Source: Asparagopsis taxiformis
Taxonomy: Eukaryota > Rhodophyta > Florideophyceae > Bonnemaisoniales > Bonnemaisoniaceae
Direction of reading: 5' to 3'
Assembly (NCBI GenBank): GCA_030407315.1
Contig: JALQPE010001740.1
Span: 289,487 to 353,486 of the forward strand
Length of the DNA stretch: 64,000 nt
A program made the position numbers and the translations under genes. Every line of letters starts with the position of its first letter. The first letter of the stretch is position 1. Under the pieces are notes generated by a model that had not been told where the DNA came from, ran no database searches, and worked only from the letters and a program-made list of their open reading frames with translations. Positions 53,101-63,049 of the stretch are shown piece after piece.

Positions 53101-55178
53101 TTCCTTACACACCACAGGAAAACGGAATCAGCGAACGAGTCAACAGAACACTCATGGACATCACGAGAGCGACGCTACTCACTTCCGGCCTCCCTGAGAA
53201 CCTCTGGGAATACGCCGCACGCGCAGCTGCGGATCACATCAACCATTCACCACACAACGCCCACAAACGACTTCCCATAACCAAATGGAATCAACGCACA
53301 CCTGACCTTAGCAATTTCCAACGCTTTGGACAAACTGGATTTGTGCATGACCGGAAACCGCGAACCAAACTTCAGCCAAAAGCCAAGCTTGTACACTACA
53401 TTGGCCGCGTAGACCAACACCACTACTACATCTATGACACTAATACAAACACTGTCCATCGCTGCCGCGCTGCAGACTTTCGTGCATACAGTCCCCAAAC
53501 CGACCCCACAGCAACAGCCAATATAGCCCACACCGCACACACCGACACGGCGACCGATAAATCCCCCGCATGTCCCTTGCAGGCCGCACCAACCCAACCA
53601 TACTCAGAACCTAAAACTCTCAAACAAGCACGTGCCGCACCAGACGCCCTCGAATGGGAAAAAGCGTGGAATGCCGAACTGGACACATTAGAATCACGAG
53701 GTACTATCACCTATGTTCCTAAGTCAGAACTACCCTCTAATACGAAACTATTGCCCATCAAGTTTGTCCTCAAAACAAAACGAAACGCAGACGGCCAACC
53801 AATCACACGCAAAGTACGCTGTAACATTCGAGGCGACTTACAAAAGCCACATGAACACTACAATCCCGACCAAATATCATCCCCTGTCGCCGACCGTGAT
53901 GCTATCAGATTGGCTCTAGCCATAGCAGCAGCACACAATTACTCCGTCCATCACTGGGATCTAGATTCAGCATTCCTTCATGAAACATCTGGCGACTCGA
54001 AAACTCTATACATCTATCAACCCAAGCGTTTCGATGGCACATACAAATATCCTGGCCGAGTAGGAAAGATCACAGGCAATATGTATGGATCGAAACAGGC
54101 GTGCAATATCTTCACCACTGGCCTATCGAACCACCTTCGCCTACACAAGTTTAACAGACTCACAAGCGACAGCTGCAGCTTTATGCTCACAAGTCCACAC
54201 AATCCTACTCACTTTGTACTCCTTATCATAACCATCGATGATTTCCTGGTCGTCTCAAACAACGATGAACTGCGCGAACACGCCAAAACCCACATCCAAA
54301 CCAAATACATACTCAAAGACCTAGGACCAGTCGAGCACATCCTAGGATGGAAGGTCACCAGAACTTCAAACGAGCTAAAGATATCCCAACCTTCATACAT
54401 TGCACAACTACTTGAAAAATATGGGCTCACCGAGGCCAAAGCCACCAAGTCGCCGATCGCCTCAGATTTACTAAACACCACAGAAAAACTAACCGATCCA
54501 CTCGACACTAAGCAGTACGACTACCTCGGATTGGTGGGCAGCTTGCGATATCTGGCAGATTCAACGCGCCCGGACATCGCATTCATTACTGGCTACCTGG
54601 GCCGATACTCCACATCCCCGCAACTGCTACACTGGCAAGCTGGACTCCGTGTACTACGCTATCTGAAACAAAGTCCCAACACAGGCATTTCCTATAGGAC
54701 ACAAAAAGAATCAGATCTCGTCGCTTACTCCGACAGCGACTTCGCATCTTGCACTTCCACCCGCCGCTCCACATCTGGAACGGTGATCCTTTACAACAAT
54801 GCCCCAGTGGCGTGGAAGTCAAAACGTCAACGATTCATAGCCACGAGCACATGGCATGCTGAGTATGTAGCAGCCTTCCACACTAGCCAACATGTATCAT
54901 TCCTACGCAACATACTACAAGATCTGCGCCACCATAACAAGGCACCCACACCCATATTCATGGATAACGCAGGCGCCATCACCACAGCTAACACGGAATT
55001 CCCCACCCCTAAATCGAAACATATCGATGTCAAATACCATTATCTCAAAGAAGAAATCCAGCGACAACATATCACACTACACCATACTCCATCCCACACC
55101 AACGCTGCCGACATCATGACCAAAGCACTCAAACCTGCTCAGTTCACAGAAAAACTACCTCTCCTACGACTCACATAG
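50184..55178 (+). CDS. Copia gag-pol polyprotein
   Basis: 1,664 residues, single frame. Gag spans about residues 100-300 (FEFPPLTHTNLIQWSLSIRS) and is followed by a C387-H390-H395-C400 motif in place of a classical CCHC knuckle. The protease loop SYILDSGAYPTH is near residue 503. The pre-integrase domain (DWHLRLGHLHP, CTGC) lies at about 815-860. The integrase core has HTDVCGPL (~883), MDNANEYFS (~946) and PQENGISERVNR (~976). Reverse transcriptase: LPIKFVLKTKRN (~1190), HWDLDSAFLH and catalytic TIDDFLVVS (~1351). RNase H: AYSDSDFASC (~1515), WHAEYVA, DNAGAI and SKHIDVKYHYLKEE. The order integrase before reverse transcriptase defines copia. Long Pro/Thr/His-rich linkers separate the domains. 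No damage is seen. Confidence 0.96.
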   Translation: MKHQHTQRATPYTAGSPTTAAPTVSKRSINIPNPTPPPPISQAAEDRSTRRRRYATQRRRQQELDRLPDDLFAQATIEEEHNTTPAAMANQTPTPSANNPNPSPIPTTIPHFEFPPLTHTNLIQWSLSIRSYASIHNITPYVIGPTPPEPKDANERQLHHYRLSLARLLIVPHISPPILKSISPTILSGHPSGIYNFLKDKLSIIPPQHTETNLRLTAARLQHTPGTPITEYITRHRDLRDTMLQSGFPNIEDDTTTVQFVLDGLKHLPSWTPLIREVANFHNFHNGERPNLELVFTMLVEHEQAVPIQPVTTTHHPPLPPIPPNIPYPPSTPAWQTHWQDPGYYTPTYPYRARGRRGRGTKRYQRTPQGHPIRHIPPPPFHNGHWCSYHGSPTHTTQTCRARQVQLQHNNTRETHQAHYGFLPPPIHPPPLQNEAAPTTPPTTQWHQPQHAVYTGNTQAAAPSPPSIYQLPDTPAQDSVTDTQLDTSYTSTINTPSSASYILDSGAYPTHLRKPYPTMQPKATTTTVASGQQCPTTHQGPVHLDIPNQTTLHIPHAVTLPTATHNLISVSQLADRNDIIFQKDAAYITYRQPPPSPSQIRATATKQNNMYCLPAPTVAPPTNTHDHHTEPKPHPGLSATHPQNRCHGARSQPKQTSKPKQQQPTHTNTNRPRVTVPPRAILRHTTTPKPFRLSTNIPCHQRQLPVPPSTQQQPKRPPTPQPRPSLPPKTAKNRPKPNNPTIHPPSPTQTYNITPSPHIPHPKTTTPHQLEPIRTQNTITPITTPHTQPKTNQHTTQTIPIPTSVQSLPETTRDYHDWHLRLGHLHPTRIHQLAKSNLVHGLPSSLQNPPPEITCTGCAIGKQPSAPFQKHRRRTATLGSHIHTDVCGPLPNPSINGNRYFSTFTDENSRFIHVHFAKRKSDAAAYIKQHISHIHSSSPCRVTDITMDNANEYFSKELQKFYEDNGITVHPTIPYTPQENGISERVNRTLMDITRATLLTSGLPENLWEYAARAAADHINHSPHNAHKRLPITKWNQRTPDLSNFQRFGQTGFVHDRKPRTKLQPKAKLVHYIGRVDQHHYYIYDTNTNTVHRCRAADFRAYSPQTDPTATANIAHTAHTDTATDKSPACPLQAAPTQPYSEPKTLKQARAAPDALEWEKAWNAELDTLESRGTITYVPKSELPSNTKLLPIKFVLKTKRNADGQPITRKVRCNIRGDLQKPHEHYNPDQISSPVADRDAIRLALAIAAAHNYSVHHWDLDSAFLHETSGDSKTLYIYQPKRFDGTYKYPGRVGKITGNMYGSKQACNIFTTGLSNHLRLHKFNRLTSDSCSFMLTSPHNPTHFVLLIITIDDFLVVSNNDELREHAKTHIQTKYILKDLGPVEHILGWKVTRTSNELKISQPSYIAQLLEKYGLTEAKATKSPIASDLLNTTEKLTDPLDTKQYDYLGLVGSLRYLADSTRPDIAFITGYLGRYSTSPQLLHWQAGLRVLRYLKQSPNTGISYRTQKESDLVAYSDSDFASCTSTRRSTSGTVILYNNAPVAWKSKRQRFIATSTWHAEYVAAFHTSQHVSFLRNILQDLRHHNKAPTPIFMDNAGAITTANTEFPTPKSKHIDVKYHYLKEEIQRQHITLHHTPSHTNAADIMTKALKPAQFTEKLPLLRLT

Positions 55179-55180
55179 CC

Positions 55181-55230
55181 CACGGCGCGCGGCGACTGTC
55201 GGATGATCAATCCGTTATTTCCGCGCCGTG
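55181..55230. repeat. Inverted repeat and LTR-start copy in the copia 3' untranslated region
   Basis: CACGGCGCG (55181-55189) pairs with CGCGCCGTG (55222-55230). In the loop, TGTCGGATGATCA (55197-55209) repeats the first 13 bases of the LTR that begins at 55249. Confidence 0.75.
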
Positions 55231-55248
55231 TCCACAGCGAGCCTACGT

Positions 55249-55356
55249 TGTCGGATGATCATACCACTAGCTGTAAGCACTAAGTCCACAGTATTTATAC
55301 GCCGCCGATCACGCCGACTACAATAAAGTTATGTATCATCGTCTGCCTAGACAACA
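55249..55356 (+). repeat. Copia 3' LTR
   Basis: 108 bp, same as the 5' LTR by eye. It is followed by the ATGCG duplication. Confidence 0.95.
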
Positions 55357-55361
55357 ATGCG

Positions 55362-57120
55362 ATTCAAATGGAGATCCCAAATTCGGTTCTATTATGCCCA
55401 TTATCATCTTTCCTGTATTTCATCTCAAGACTCCGTTTGGCGCAGCCAAATGCTACCCAATTAATGGAAGACCTTTTCTTTTTGACTGGCTAACGTCTGT
55501 GTTCTCGGAAATGGACGCGGACGTCCACAACCTCTAGTACACCTAGTATTACTAGGCGGACGTCCATGTTCTCCAGTATTTTTGGATGTCCGCCTAGAAC
55601 CGGACGTCCATGCGGTCTAGTACGTCTAGTATTACTAGGGCGACATTCATTGTTTCTAGTACCACGGATGTCCCCCTCGGGATGGACTTCCGCCATGTCT
55701 ATGTCCACCTAGGACGGGCGCGCGTTCAGAAATTCAAAAATTTCGACCCCAGAAATTTCTGCCGCCGTGCTCGACATGGATGTCCGCATCCATCACGGCG
55801 ACCACTCTATTTTCCTTGTCGGTCGACTCCAATTTCGTCTTTAATTTTTTCATCCTCTCGCTCACACCCCCTTCCTGTTGGTGCTCACCTCCCCCGTACT
55901 GTACCTCAAACACCCCCAATACCACTCTAGCACGCATTTTCAGATACCTATCCCCGCTTCCACGGTGCACACCTCCATTCCATACCTACTTTTCTGCTCT
56001 ACCGTACAGATTCGTATAACCAGTCCTCATACTACCTCAGAATAGGGCAAAACACCCCTATCTCCTCGACCATGCTCTCCCCATCACCTTTGAAACGTAT
56101 TGTTCTTCAGTACCCTCTCTCCTCTACCCTCAACCCCTCTCCTTCGCCCTCTACACAAACTTCCCCTGCAGCTTACTCTTCCAAAACCTCTCACTCCCCA
56201 TCCCGTACCCGACCTGCTCCACCCCTCCCTCCCTCAGCTGCTCCATGCCCCCACGCCATCCGCATCTTCGATACCGTATACACCACCACCACCGGCCCAC
56301 GCTCCGCACTGCGGGGTGCTCCCCCGCCGTATCCCCAGAAACCTCCCCGCCTCTGAAACACATATCAACCCCCCACTTCGCACCCTTCCTCCCACTCCCC
56401 TCCCTCCCCAAATACAATAAACCCCTTCTTCTCCATCACATCCCCACTCACCACAGCCAGAACAGACGCCACCCCCCTCCCCTTCTTTCTCCTCACTTTC
56501 CTAAAAACCCCTCCTCTCGGCGCCTTCAACCGCACCCTCCTACGGTCCCACCTAAACACCTCCTCCGCCCTCACTACCCCAACACCCCGCAGCGTCTCCC
56601 CAATCCCCATAATATGCTTGTCGGCACTCCTCTCCGAATCACAATCCATTCTAAACCCGCACTCCGTACATTTCCACCTCCCCCTGTACCATCCCAAGAT
56701 TCCATCCCCCCACAGAACACATCCTCATACCACAGAAGAATTTTCTTCCTCTCATACCTCATCCTTAAAACCTCCATCAGCTCCATGTAAATTTCGATGA
56801 AAATATTTCTCTACTATGCAATCTCAAACATGTATGAGCCTATGCCTTTCCGCTTTGTCAACCCTGAATATTGGTACTCATGTATTCATAAAATAGGGCC
56901 ACCCACATCCCTATCCGTTCTGCAAGCTTTACAAACCACTAGACGCATACTCCACAACTATACAACAAACACTACTCGCTATTTCAGACGACGCGGTACA
57001 CAAGTAGCGTAGTGTCAACCTTCCGTGACGCCTTCCCTGATGCGTACAAGTGGGAAACACGTCTAGACGTATATCAGAACTGAGTGCGGAAATTTTCGGC
57101 ACAGGAGATGCTGGGCCACC
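55362..57120. other. Spacer with hairpins and a long pyrimidine-rich tract
   Basis: 55545-55740 holds several copies of CGGACGTCCAT and CTAGTATTACTAG, including a 13-bp-arm hairpin (AGGCGGACGTCCA with TGGATGTCCGCCT, about 55552-55597). 55850-56780 is strongly C/T-rich on the plus strand, leaving long, low-complexity frames on both strands. One minus frame (56697-56365) contains WKCTECGFRMDCDSERSADKH, a possible small zinc site, but I cannot support a gene. Confidence 0.45.
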
Positions 57121-57124
57121 AAAT

Positions 57125-58555
57125 TGATTTTTCGGAAATTTTAGAATTTCTGGGCTGGCCAGCAATGCAATCGAGCTGGACATCCACCGGACGTCCATTT
57201 CAGGTTGGTCGCGAGAGGGTGGGGCGGGACCATGATGAAACAAGGACCAAGACCTTTCCCTGACGTGTTGAGCCTGAAATCGACCCTTCGTGAGACGCGA
57301 TTTGGCTTACAGTTGGTGCTAATAGAAGCCAGTGATAGCCCGATCGGGGCGGCAGCCGGCTCCGGCTTACAGTTGGTGCTTACAGACGCCAGTGATAGCC
57401 CCCGATCGGGCCGGCGGTCGGTTCCTGGGGCCGTTGTGGCCAAAATTAGACACCCTGATTTGAATTAAAATTTGGGCTATTCTCAAAACATGCACATGTG
57501 AACATGTTTTGAGATGGGGGTGTGCCGTACGGCACAATCGACCCCCCCATCGATGTTTTTTGCAATATTTTTTCTGTGCCCGAAATTTTAGAATTTTGGG
57601 CTGGCCAGCTGCAATCGAGCTGGACATCCACCGGACGTCCATTTCAGGTTGGTCGTGAGAGAGCGGGCGGGACCATGATGGAACAAGGACCAAGACCTGT
57701 CCCTGGCGTATTGAGCCTGAAATTGACCCTTCGTCAGACGCCATTTAGCCTTACAGTTGGTGCTTACAGAAGCCAGTGATAGCCCCGATCGGGGCCGGTG
57801 GCCGGTGCCTGGGGCCGTTGTGGCCAAATTAGACACCCTGATTTGAATTAAAATTTGGGCTATTCTCAAAAACATGCACATGTGAACATGTTTTTGAGAT
57901 GGGGGTGTGCCGTACGGCACAATCGACCCGCCCAAATCGTTGATTTTTGCAAGATTTTTTGTGCCCCGAAATTGTAGAATTTCTGGGCTGGCCAGCAGTG
58001 CATCTGAGATGGACATCCACCGGACGTCCATTTCAGGTTGGTCGTGTGCTGCCTACATCCACGCATTGCAGCAACTAAGCAGGCGAGTTCACTACTCATA
58101 CAAGTGCACGGAATACGAGTAACGTGATGGGTGAGTAGTGTTGTCGTGGAGGAGTAAGGCAGGACCATGATGGAACAGGGGAAACGATGTCACCCTAGCA
58201 TAACTTAGGCTTGAAGCCTGGAATCGACCCATCGTTAGGCGCCATTTAGCCTTACAGTTAGTGCTTACAGAAGCCAGTGATGACCCCGCTCGGGGCGGCG
58301 GTTCCGGTGCCTGGGGCCGTTGTGGGCCAAATTAGACACCCTGATTTGAATAAAATTTGGGCTATTCTCAAAAACATGCACATGTGAACATGTTTTGAGA
58401 TGGGGGTGTGCCGTACGGCACAATCGACCGCCCAAATCGATGTTTTTTGCAATATTTTTTTGTGCCCGAAATTGTAGAATTTCTGGGCCGGCCAGGAATG
58501 CATCTGAGTTGGACATCCCCCGGACGTCCATTTCAGGTGATCGTGTATCGTGCAC
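57125..58555 (+). repeat. Palindrome-rich satellite, left array
   Basis: At least three units in the same direction; the landmark ACACCCTGATTTGA recurs at 57450, 57833 and 58336, giving spacings of 383 and 503 bp. Each unit contains an inverted repeat CTCAAAAACATG...CATGTTTTTGAG, a perfect palindrome GTGCCGTACGGCAC, and TGGACATCC/GGACGTCCA arms. The longer unit carries an extra segment (TGCTGCCTACATCCACGC). No coding capacity is conserved between units. Confidence 0.9.
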
Positions 58556-58892
58556 GTCCAGCCATTACCAGAAGCAAGTGGCGATGAAGCACGTTAAACC
58601 AATTGTTCTGCTATTTCTAGCATAGACCATCGAGTCTAGAGATGTGAGGGAATCGTCCTGGAATCATGCTCCAACCCACTAGGGAATGGACAATCTAGTT
58701 TGAAAGCATGGAACGGAAGTGCATTATAGTAGGTTCATAGATTGAAAGTGATAAAGGAGATGATTATATTCTCGATAATTGTTTGCTAAAGTAGTTGTTG
58801 TTAAGATATCTAGCCGTCGGAAAACTGTTCTTCCTCTTCGTCCTCACTATGATAGTGAACTAGATATCCAGGTTGTCCCGGCAGAAGAGGCA
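58556..58892. other. Junction between satellite and ParB-dioxygenase gene
   Basis: About 340 bp of AT-rich sequence lying downstream of the minus-strand gene. I see no feature. Confidence 0.4.
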
Positions 58893-61800
58893 CTACCGGG
58901 GCCCACTCGGTGTGTGCATTACATCCTTGCGAGGTTCTGTCGTCTTCATCCGCATCATTCGGAGCTGCCCTGTCTTCGGCCTACCATCTTTCTTGACCGG
59001 GATGGGAACAACTGTCTTGTGGCGAACATTGACAGGTGCCGGTTGACTTTGCCTTGCAGACCGGCGCGGAGCATTGGCGATGACTTCTTCTTCGAATCCC
59101 AACCGCCTGATGAAACCAAACGAAACATTGTCGGGAATCGGATACGACGCATTCCTGAAATACGTGTGATACCTCGTTGTCGTGTGTGACACAACTCTGT
59201 CGACATGCCCTGCCCCGGCATGTTGTACATGGCGTGACCGATGAAGACTGAACGTGGCGGAACGATTACCTTCTTCAGCTTCATCGTCTTGGCGTACATA
59301 TCTAATTCCAGCGCTTTGGAAAAGACGTACTTGTGGGACCCTGGACACACCCAGATAGGGATGGGTCATCTCCGTTGGCAATAACAAAGTAACCCGGAAG
59401 TTGATTTGCGTCTCGAGGAGGAACAGGGAAATCATTGTGTGGGACCTGCCGAGGACACCCCTTTCCCGTTATCAAAAACCGTCCCCCAGATGCCGGCATG
59501 ACAAGTTTTTCTCCCGTAAACCGCACTCCTCCAGCCCTATCAGCCGGACAAGGATTCCCACCACATCCAGTAGGGCTCGCCGCGTCACAAACTTGAACCG
59601 GTCGATATGCGTCTCGTCGTTCTCTGCATAGTCAACCAGGCACTGGCGTGTAGACGTGAAGCGAGCCCTCCCCTCATTCCGGTTCTTCTCATCTGTTTCA
59701 TCGTCCCCTGTATTGACAAGGGACTCCACAGCTGCCGGTTCCCAGGGTCCTTGTGCACCTGCTCCCCCTCCCATGTTCCCAGAAGTACCGAAACAATTCC
59801 TGGTTAGGAATTTCTTCCATGAGACCCAAGTCAAAGGGGAACTTGTCCGACGCATCGAGGTAGCTTACATCCGCGAAATTGTGCATCACCGTATACCCTC
59901 GCTCGTTGATTTCCGTTCGGCAATTGTGGAAGTACGCCATACCAGTGCCGGCCTCATACGAATCTTCCAGCTTGTAGACATTCGCGCAACCTGGGCAAAG
60001 TCCAGCCTCGAGGGTAGAAACGTCGATGTAGGCTCACACATCGCCTTGGCAGCCATCTTCCACGCTGCGAAGAACATCGGATAGACGTGATCGATTTCGA
60101 ATAGCACACGAGCCCGATGTTCTTCCGGAATATGCAGCCCCTCAAACACAGGGTCCATCGCCACTTGCTTCAAATACCTCACCTCTCTGCCCTCCTCATC
60201 GATTCCACACTCTCCAATAACAACCTGAGCTCAATCGGGGGCAGACAGCCAACCCTCACCGATGCGATGACATCCGCGGGACGCTGCGCCAGATGATGCC
60301 TTCGGCTCGGTCTCGAAATCGTCAGGAGAGACGGCATACGGTCGTCGAAGAGGAGGTCGTCTTCAGAAGGAGAGTCACGAACGATGTAACCGTCTTCATC
60401 GACTTCCACTCCTTCCGGAACAGTGAATGTAATTGTCACTTCGCGGACCCCCTTGCTTTCGACTTGGCCCTCGTCTGCACCCTGTTTGTCTTCCCTCGTC
60501 CGAAGCGGTATGGACAGATTCTTGGTTGGAGGGAGTCGCACCAGCACGTTGGTTATCTTGGGGGACAATCTCAACGGCAGAATCGGGGGAACGGGCGGAG
60601 TCTTCGTCAACCTCATCACCGGAAGCAGTGGCTGTTGTTGATCGGTGGGTTATATAACAACGGCCTGCTCTTCTTCCCCGGCGGATTGTTGTACCACAAC
60701 CGGCTCTTCTTCCGAGGCGTGTGCTCCCCGTCGAGCGAAGTCGCTGTGAACGGCGGCGGATGCCATGCGAAGCAGGCTCATGTTCGACATTCCGCTGCTT
60801 CTTGTGAGTGAGTCTCACATTGGCAGCAGAAGGGCGGCGTTTGCGTCGAGCCTTAGTCTTCTTCTTCAATGTCGGATTGAAAACTCTTTCAAGTTCGTTT
60901 CCAAATCCTGTAAACGCGTGGTTCTCCGTCGCATTCGAACCTCACTGCTCCGGTCGTCCCCTCTATACATTGCAATGGCATTGGTGAGATGCCATTGCAA
61001 CTCCTTCGGCTGCTTAACCGACCCAATTGCCATCTCTGTGCTCAGAAATGACTTGCGCATAATACTCTTTGGGCGCCCAACGCAGCGTACAGAGAATTTG
61101 CTATTGCAGTCACGCGACGGACGTATGTATAAAGTCGTTCACGTCAAAGCGTCCATCCGGACGTCCCGCCATGAGCAGGGTTCAAGTACTCCGAAAGACC
61201 CCGCAAGACGAAGACAAAGTTTTCTTCCAGCAACTCGCGCACTATCTTGTGGTCCAGGTGCGTTATCCCAATCTCGTTGCGGCGCTCGGAATTGTTCAGC
61301 TCACGCAACACGTCGTCGAGAACAGGATGCTTCAGCGTTGCTATAGCCAAACGCGTCCACCGCCGAGCCGTGTTCGTCGAATTCATCATCCCCATGAACT
61401 GCGCCTCGACAATGTTCGGATGACATCAGACTCACGCAAGTCGCCAGCGTTTTCCCACGTTGTTTGCAACAGCAATCGTACGGATGAACTGCTGGATGGA
61501 CGACAAGATTCGAACCAGGAGCGCTCCGTCAGTTGCGTCCCAGTCGTATGGTTCGACTCTGCACTCTTGGTGGATCTCATGAGGCTGGAGATCACTGTCG
61601 TCCTTGCGGCGAAGGTAGTACACATCCAGAGGCTGAGTAACCCAGCGCAAGCGGTTTGCCTCCTGTGGCAGCTTGGTTCTGTGCATACGGGTGAGGCGCG
61701 TGAAGTCATCCGCAATGCTATTGCATAGCATTGAGACGATGCAGTCCGTCGATCACGGTCACGTTCGCATTGGCATGGATTTTGCCATTCTGGAACAGAC

Positions 61801-62713
61801 GCGTGTCGGCGGACAAATGCGTGTTCTGCGACCTCAGCACCGTCACAGTGATACGCGAAGAGCTCACATACCCCACCGCCAACATATTGTTGCGCAGGTC
61901 CCATTGGTCTTCTTTGACATCGCGAAGGGTCACGGCCGGTTCCACTAGCTGCCTCACCACACAGTCGCTCCTTCTCCGACGTAATCCGACGTCACAACTT
62001 GGGCACCATAATTTGCGTCCCCTGCTGCCTCACGAATGCTTTCCGCCACCTCCGGTTCGTCGTCCACCTCGGTTACGTCCTGCGTAGTAGCTTCGGTGAC
62101 GTTGGAGCGAGCAGGGTGCTTCGTGCCTCCACTGGAGGCTCTGGCAGAGCGAGCAGGGCGCTTCGTGCCTCCCGAAACCGGGACGGAGCGTGCTGGATGC
62201 TTCGTACCCCCCGAACCAGTGATTTCGCCTGCTGGACCGGTACTGGGCATCCGTCCCGAGCTGGCTGGTTCGTCGCTGCGTTGAAGTTTTGACGCTGCAG
62301 CAGGGGTACGAATGTCGCTAGAGCCATCCTCCGCAGCGGGGCGCATCATCCGAGTATCCCAAGGGTAAAACGCCGCGGCGTATGCTCCACCCATCGTCTC
62401 CGGCGGTCCCTCGGCGCCATCAAACATGTACGGGAACGGGAGGTCCTTGAACTTGTCCTTAGTCGCAATGTTGCGCACGACGATATAGTCGGCCTCGTCG
62501 GTTTCCGGCAGCTTGTGGTTGTGCAGCGTGCGCGGAGGCCAACATCGCCACCAGCAGTGCTCACCGAAGCCGTCCCAATATGCACAGCCGCACCGTCCAC
62601 GTCCGCAAACAAGTCGACATCGACGCCGCGCTTGAGTCCGCGCGACTCCGCTGACGCGCTCACTGATCGCCGCAAACCGTTGAAAACAAACTGCTGAAAT
62701 GCGTATCCGCCAT
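58893..62713 (-). pseudogene. Frameshifted gene: ParB-like domain plus 2OG-Fe(II) dioxygenase-like domain
   Basis: Overlapping minus-strand frames with about ten frame changes make one protein-like track of some 1,250 residues. Order: a start at ATG 62713 (MADTHF), a Trp-rich segment (YWDGFGEHCWWRCWPPRTLH, ADYIVVRNIATKDKF), three SGGTKHPARS-type repeats (62108-62220), then a ParB-like segment ending VTVIDGLHRLNAMQ (61725-61766). An alpha-helical region (LKHPVLDDVLRELNNSERRN) and a charged linker (60.2-60.9 kb) follow. The C-terminal part has GYTVMHNFADVSYLD, RQVPHNDFP (HxD, about 59430-59457), GYFVIANGD, PGSHKYVF, PPRSVFIGHA, VQHAGAG (distal His, about 59210-59228) and RYHTYF (Arg), the metal and cosubstrate residues of a double-stranded beta-helix dioxygenase. 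The substrate is unknown. Decay is likelier than introns because adjacent frames overlap. Confidence 0.55.
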
Positions 62714-63049
62714 GGTGTTGAGTTGGAAAGGAAAAGAGATGGTTGACGTTGACGTATTCGAGTGATGTGGATGGTATGTTTCACGTTAGTTGAAGAATGG
62801 TCGTGAACGCCATCGCTGGAAATAATAACACAATACAACCGAAATTTTGTTAGGTACACACCTATCGTGACCGCTGGAATGCAAGACGGCAATCGAGATG
62901 TGAGTGTCCGTTCAGAACGGGCCCGAGTCGGGCTCTCGAAACCTGACGAGTTGGCGTGAAGCAGGCAGTGTCCTTGATGTGTAATGTGTTAAAATTACAG
63001 CTGTCAAGCTAGGCGGCTTTTGGGGCGGCTGCGAGCACCCTTTATCCGG
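62714..63049. other. Upstream region of the ParB-dioxygenase gene
   Basis: About 340 bp with no recognised element. One upstream frame stays open to 62892 but is not protein-like. It leads directly into the right satellite array. Confidence 0.4.

Larger units (their letters stand above)
49966..55356 (+). mobile_element. Intact Ty1/copia element with 108-bp LTRs
   Basis: Two identical-looking 108-bp LTRs flank one 1,664-codon gag-pol ORF. ATGCG occurs just outside both ends (49961-49965 and 55357-55361), a perfect 5-bp target duplication. The element is complete and apparently recent. Confidence 0.96.

Noticed and set aside
55850..56790. Long Pro/Ser/His-rich plus-strand ORFs and Arg/Gly-rich minus-strand ORFs
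   Set aside because: These follow from the pyrimidine-rich tract; only the CTECG segment looked protein-like, and it is too short to support a gene.
57205..58625. ORFs repeated in each satellite unit
   Set aside because: The same frames reappear with different frameshifts in each unit, so there is no conserved coding.
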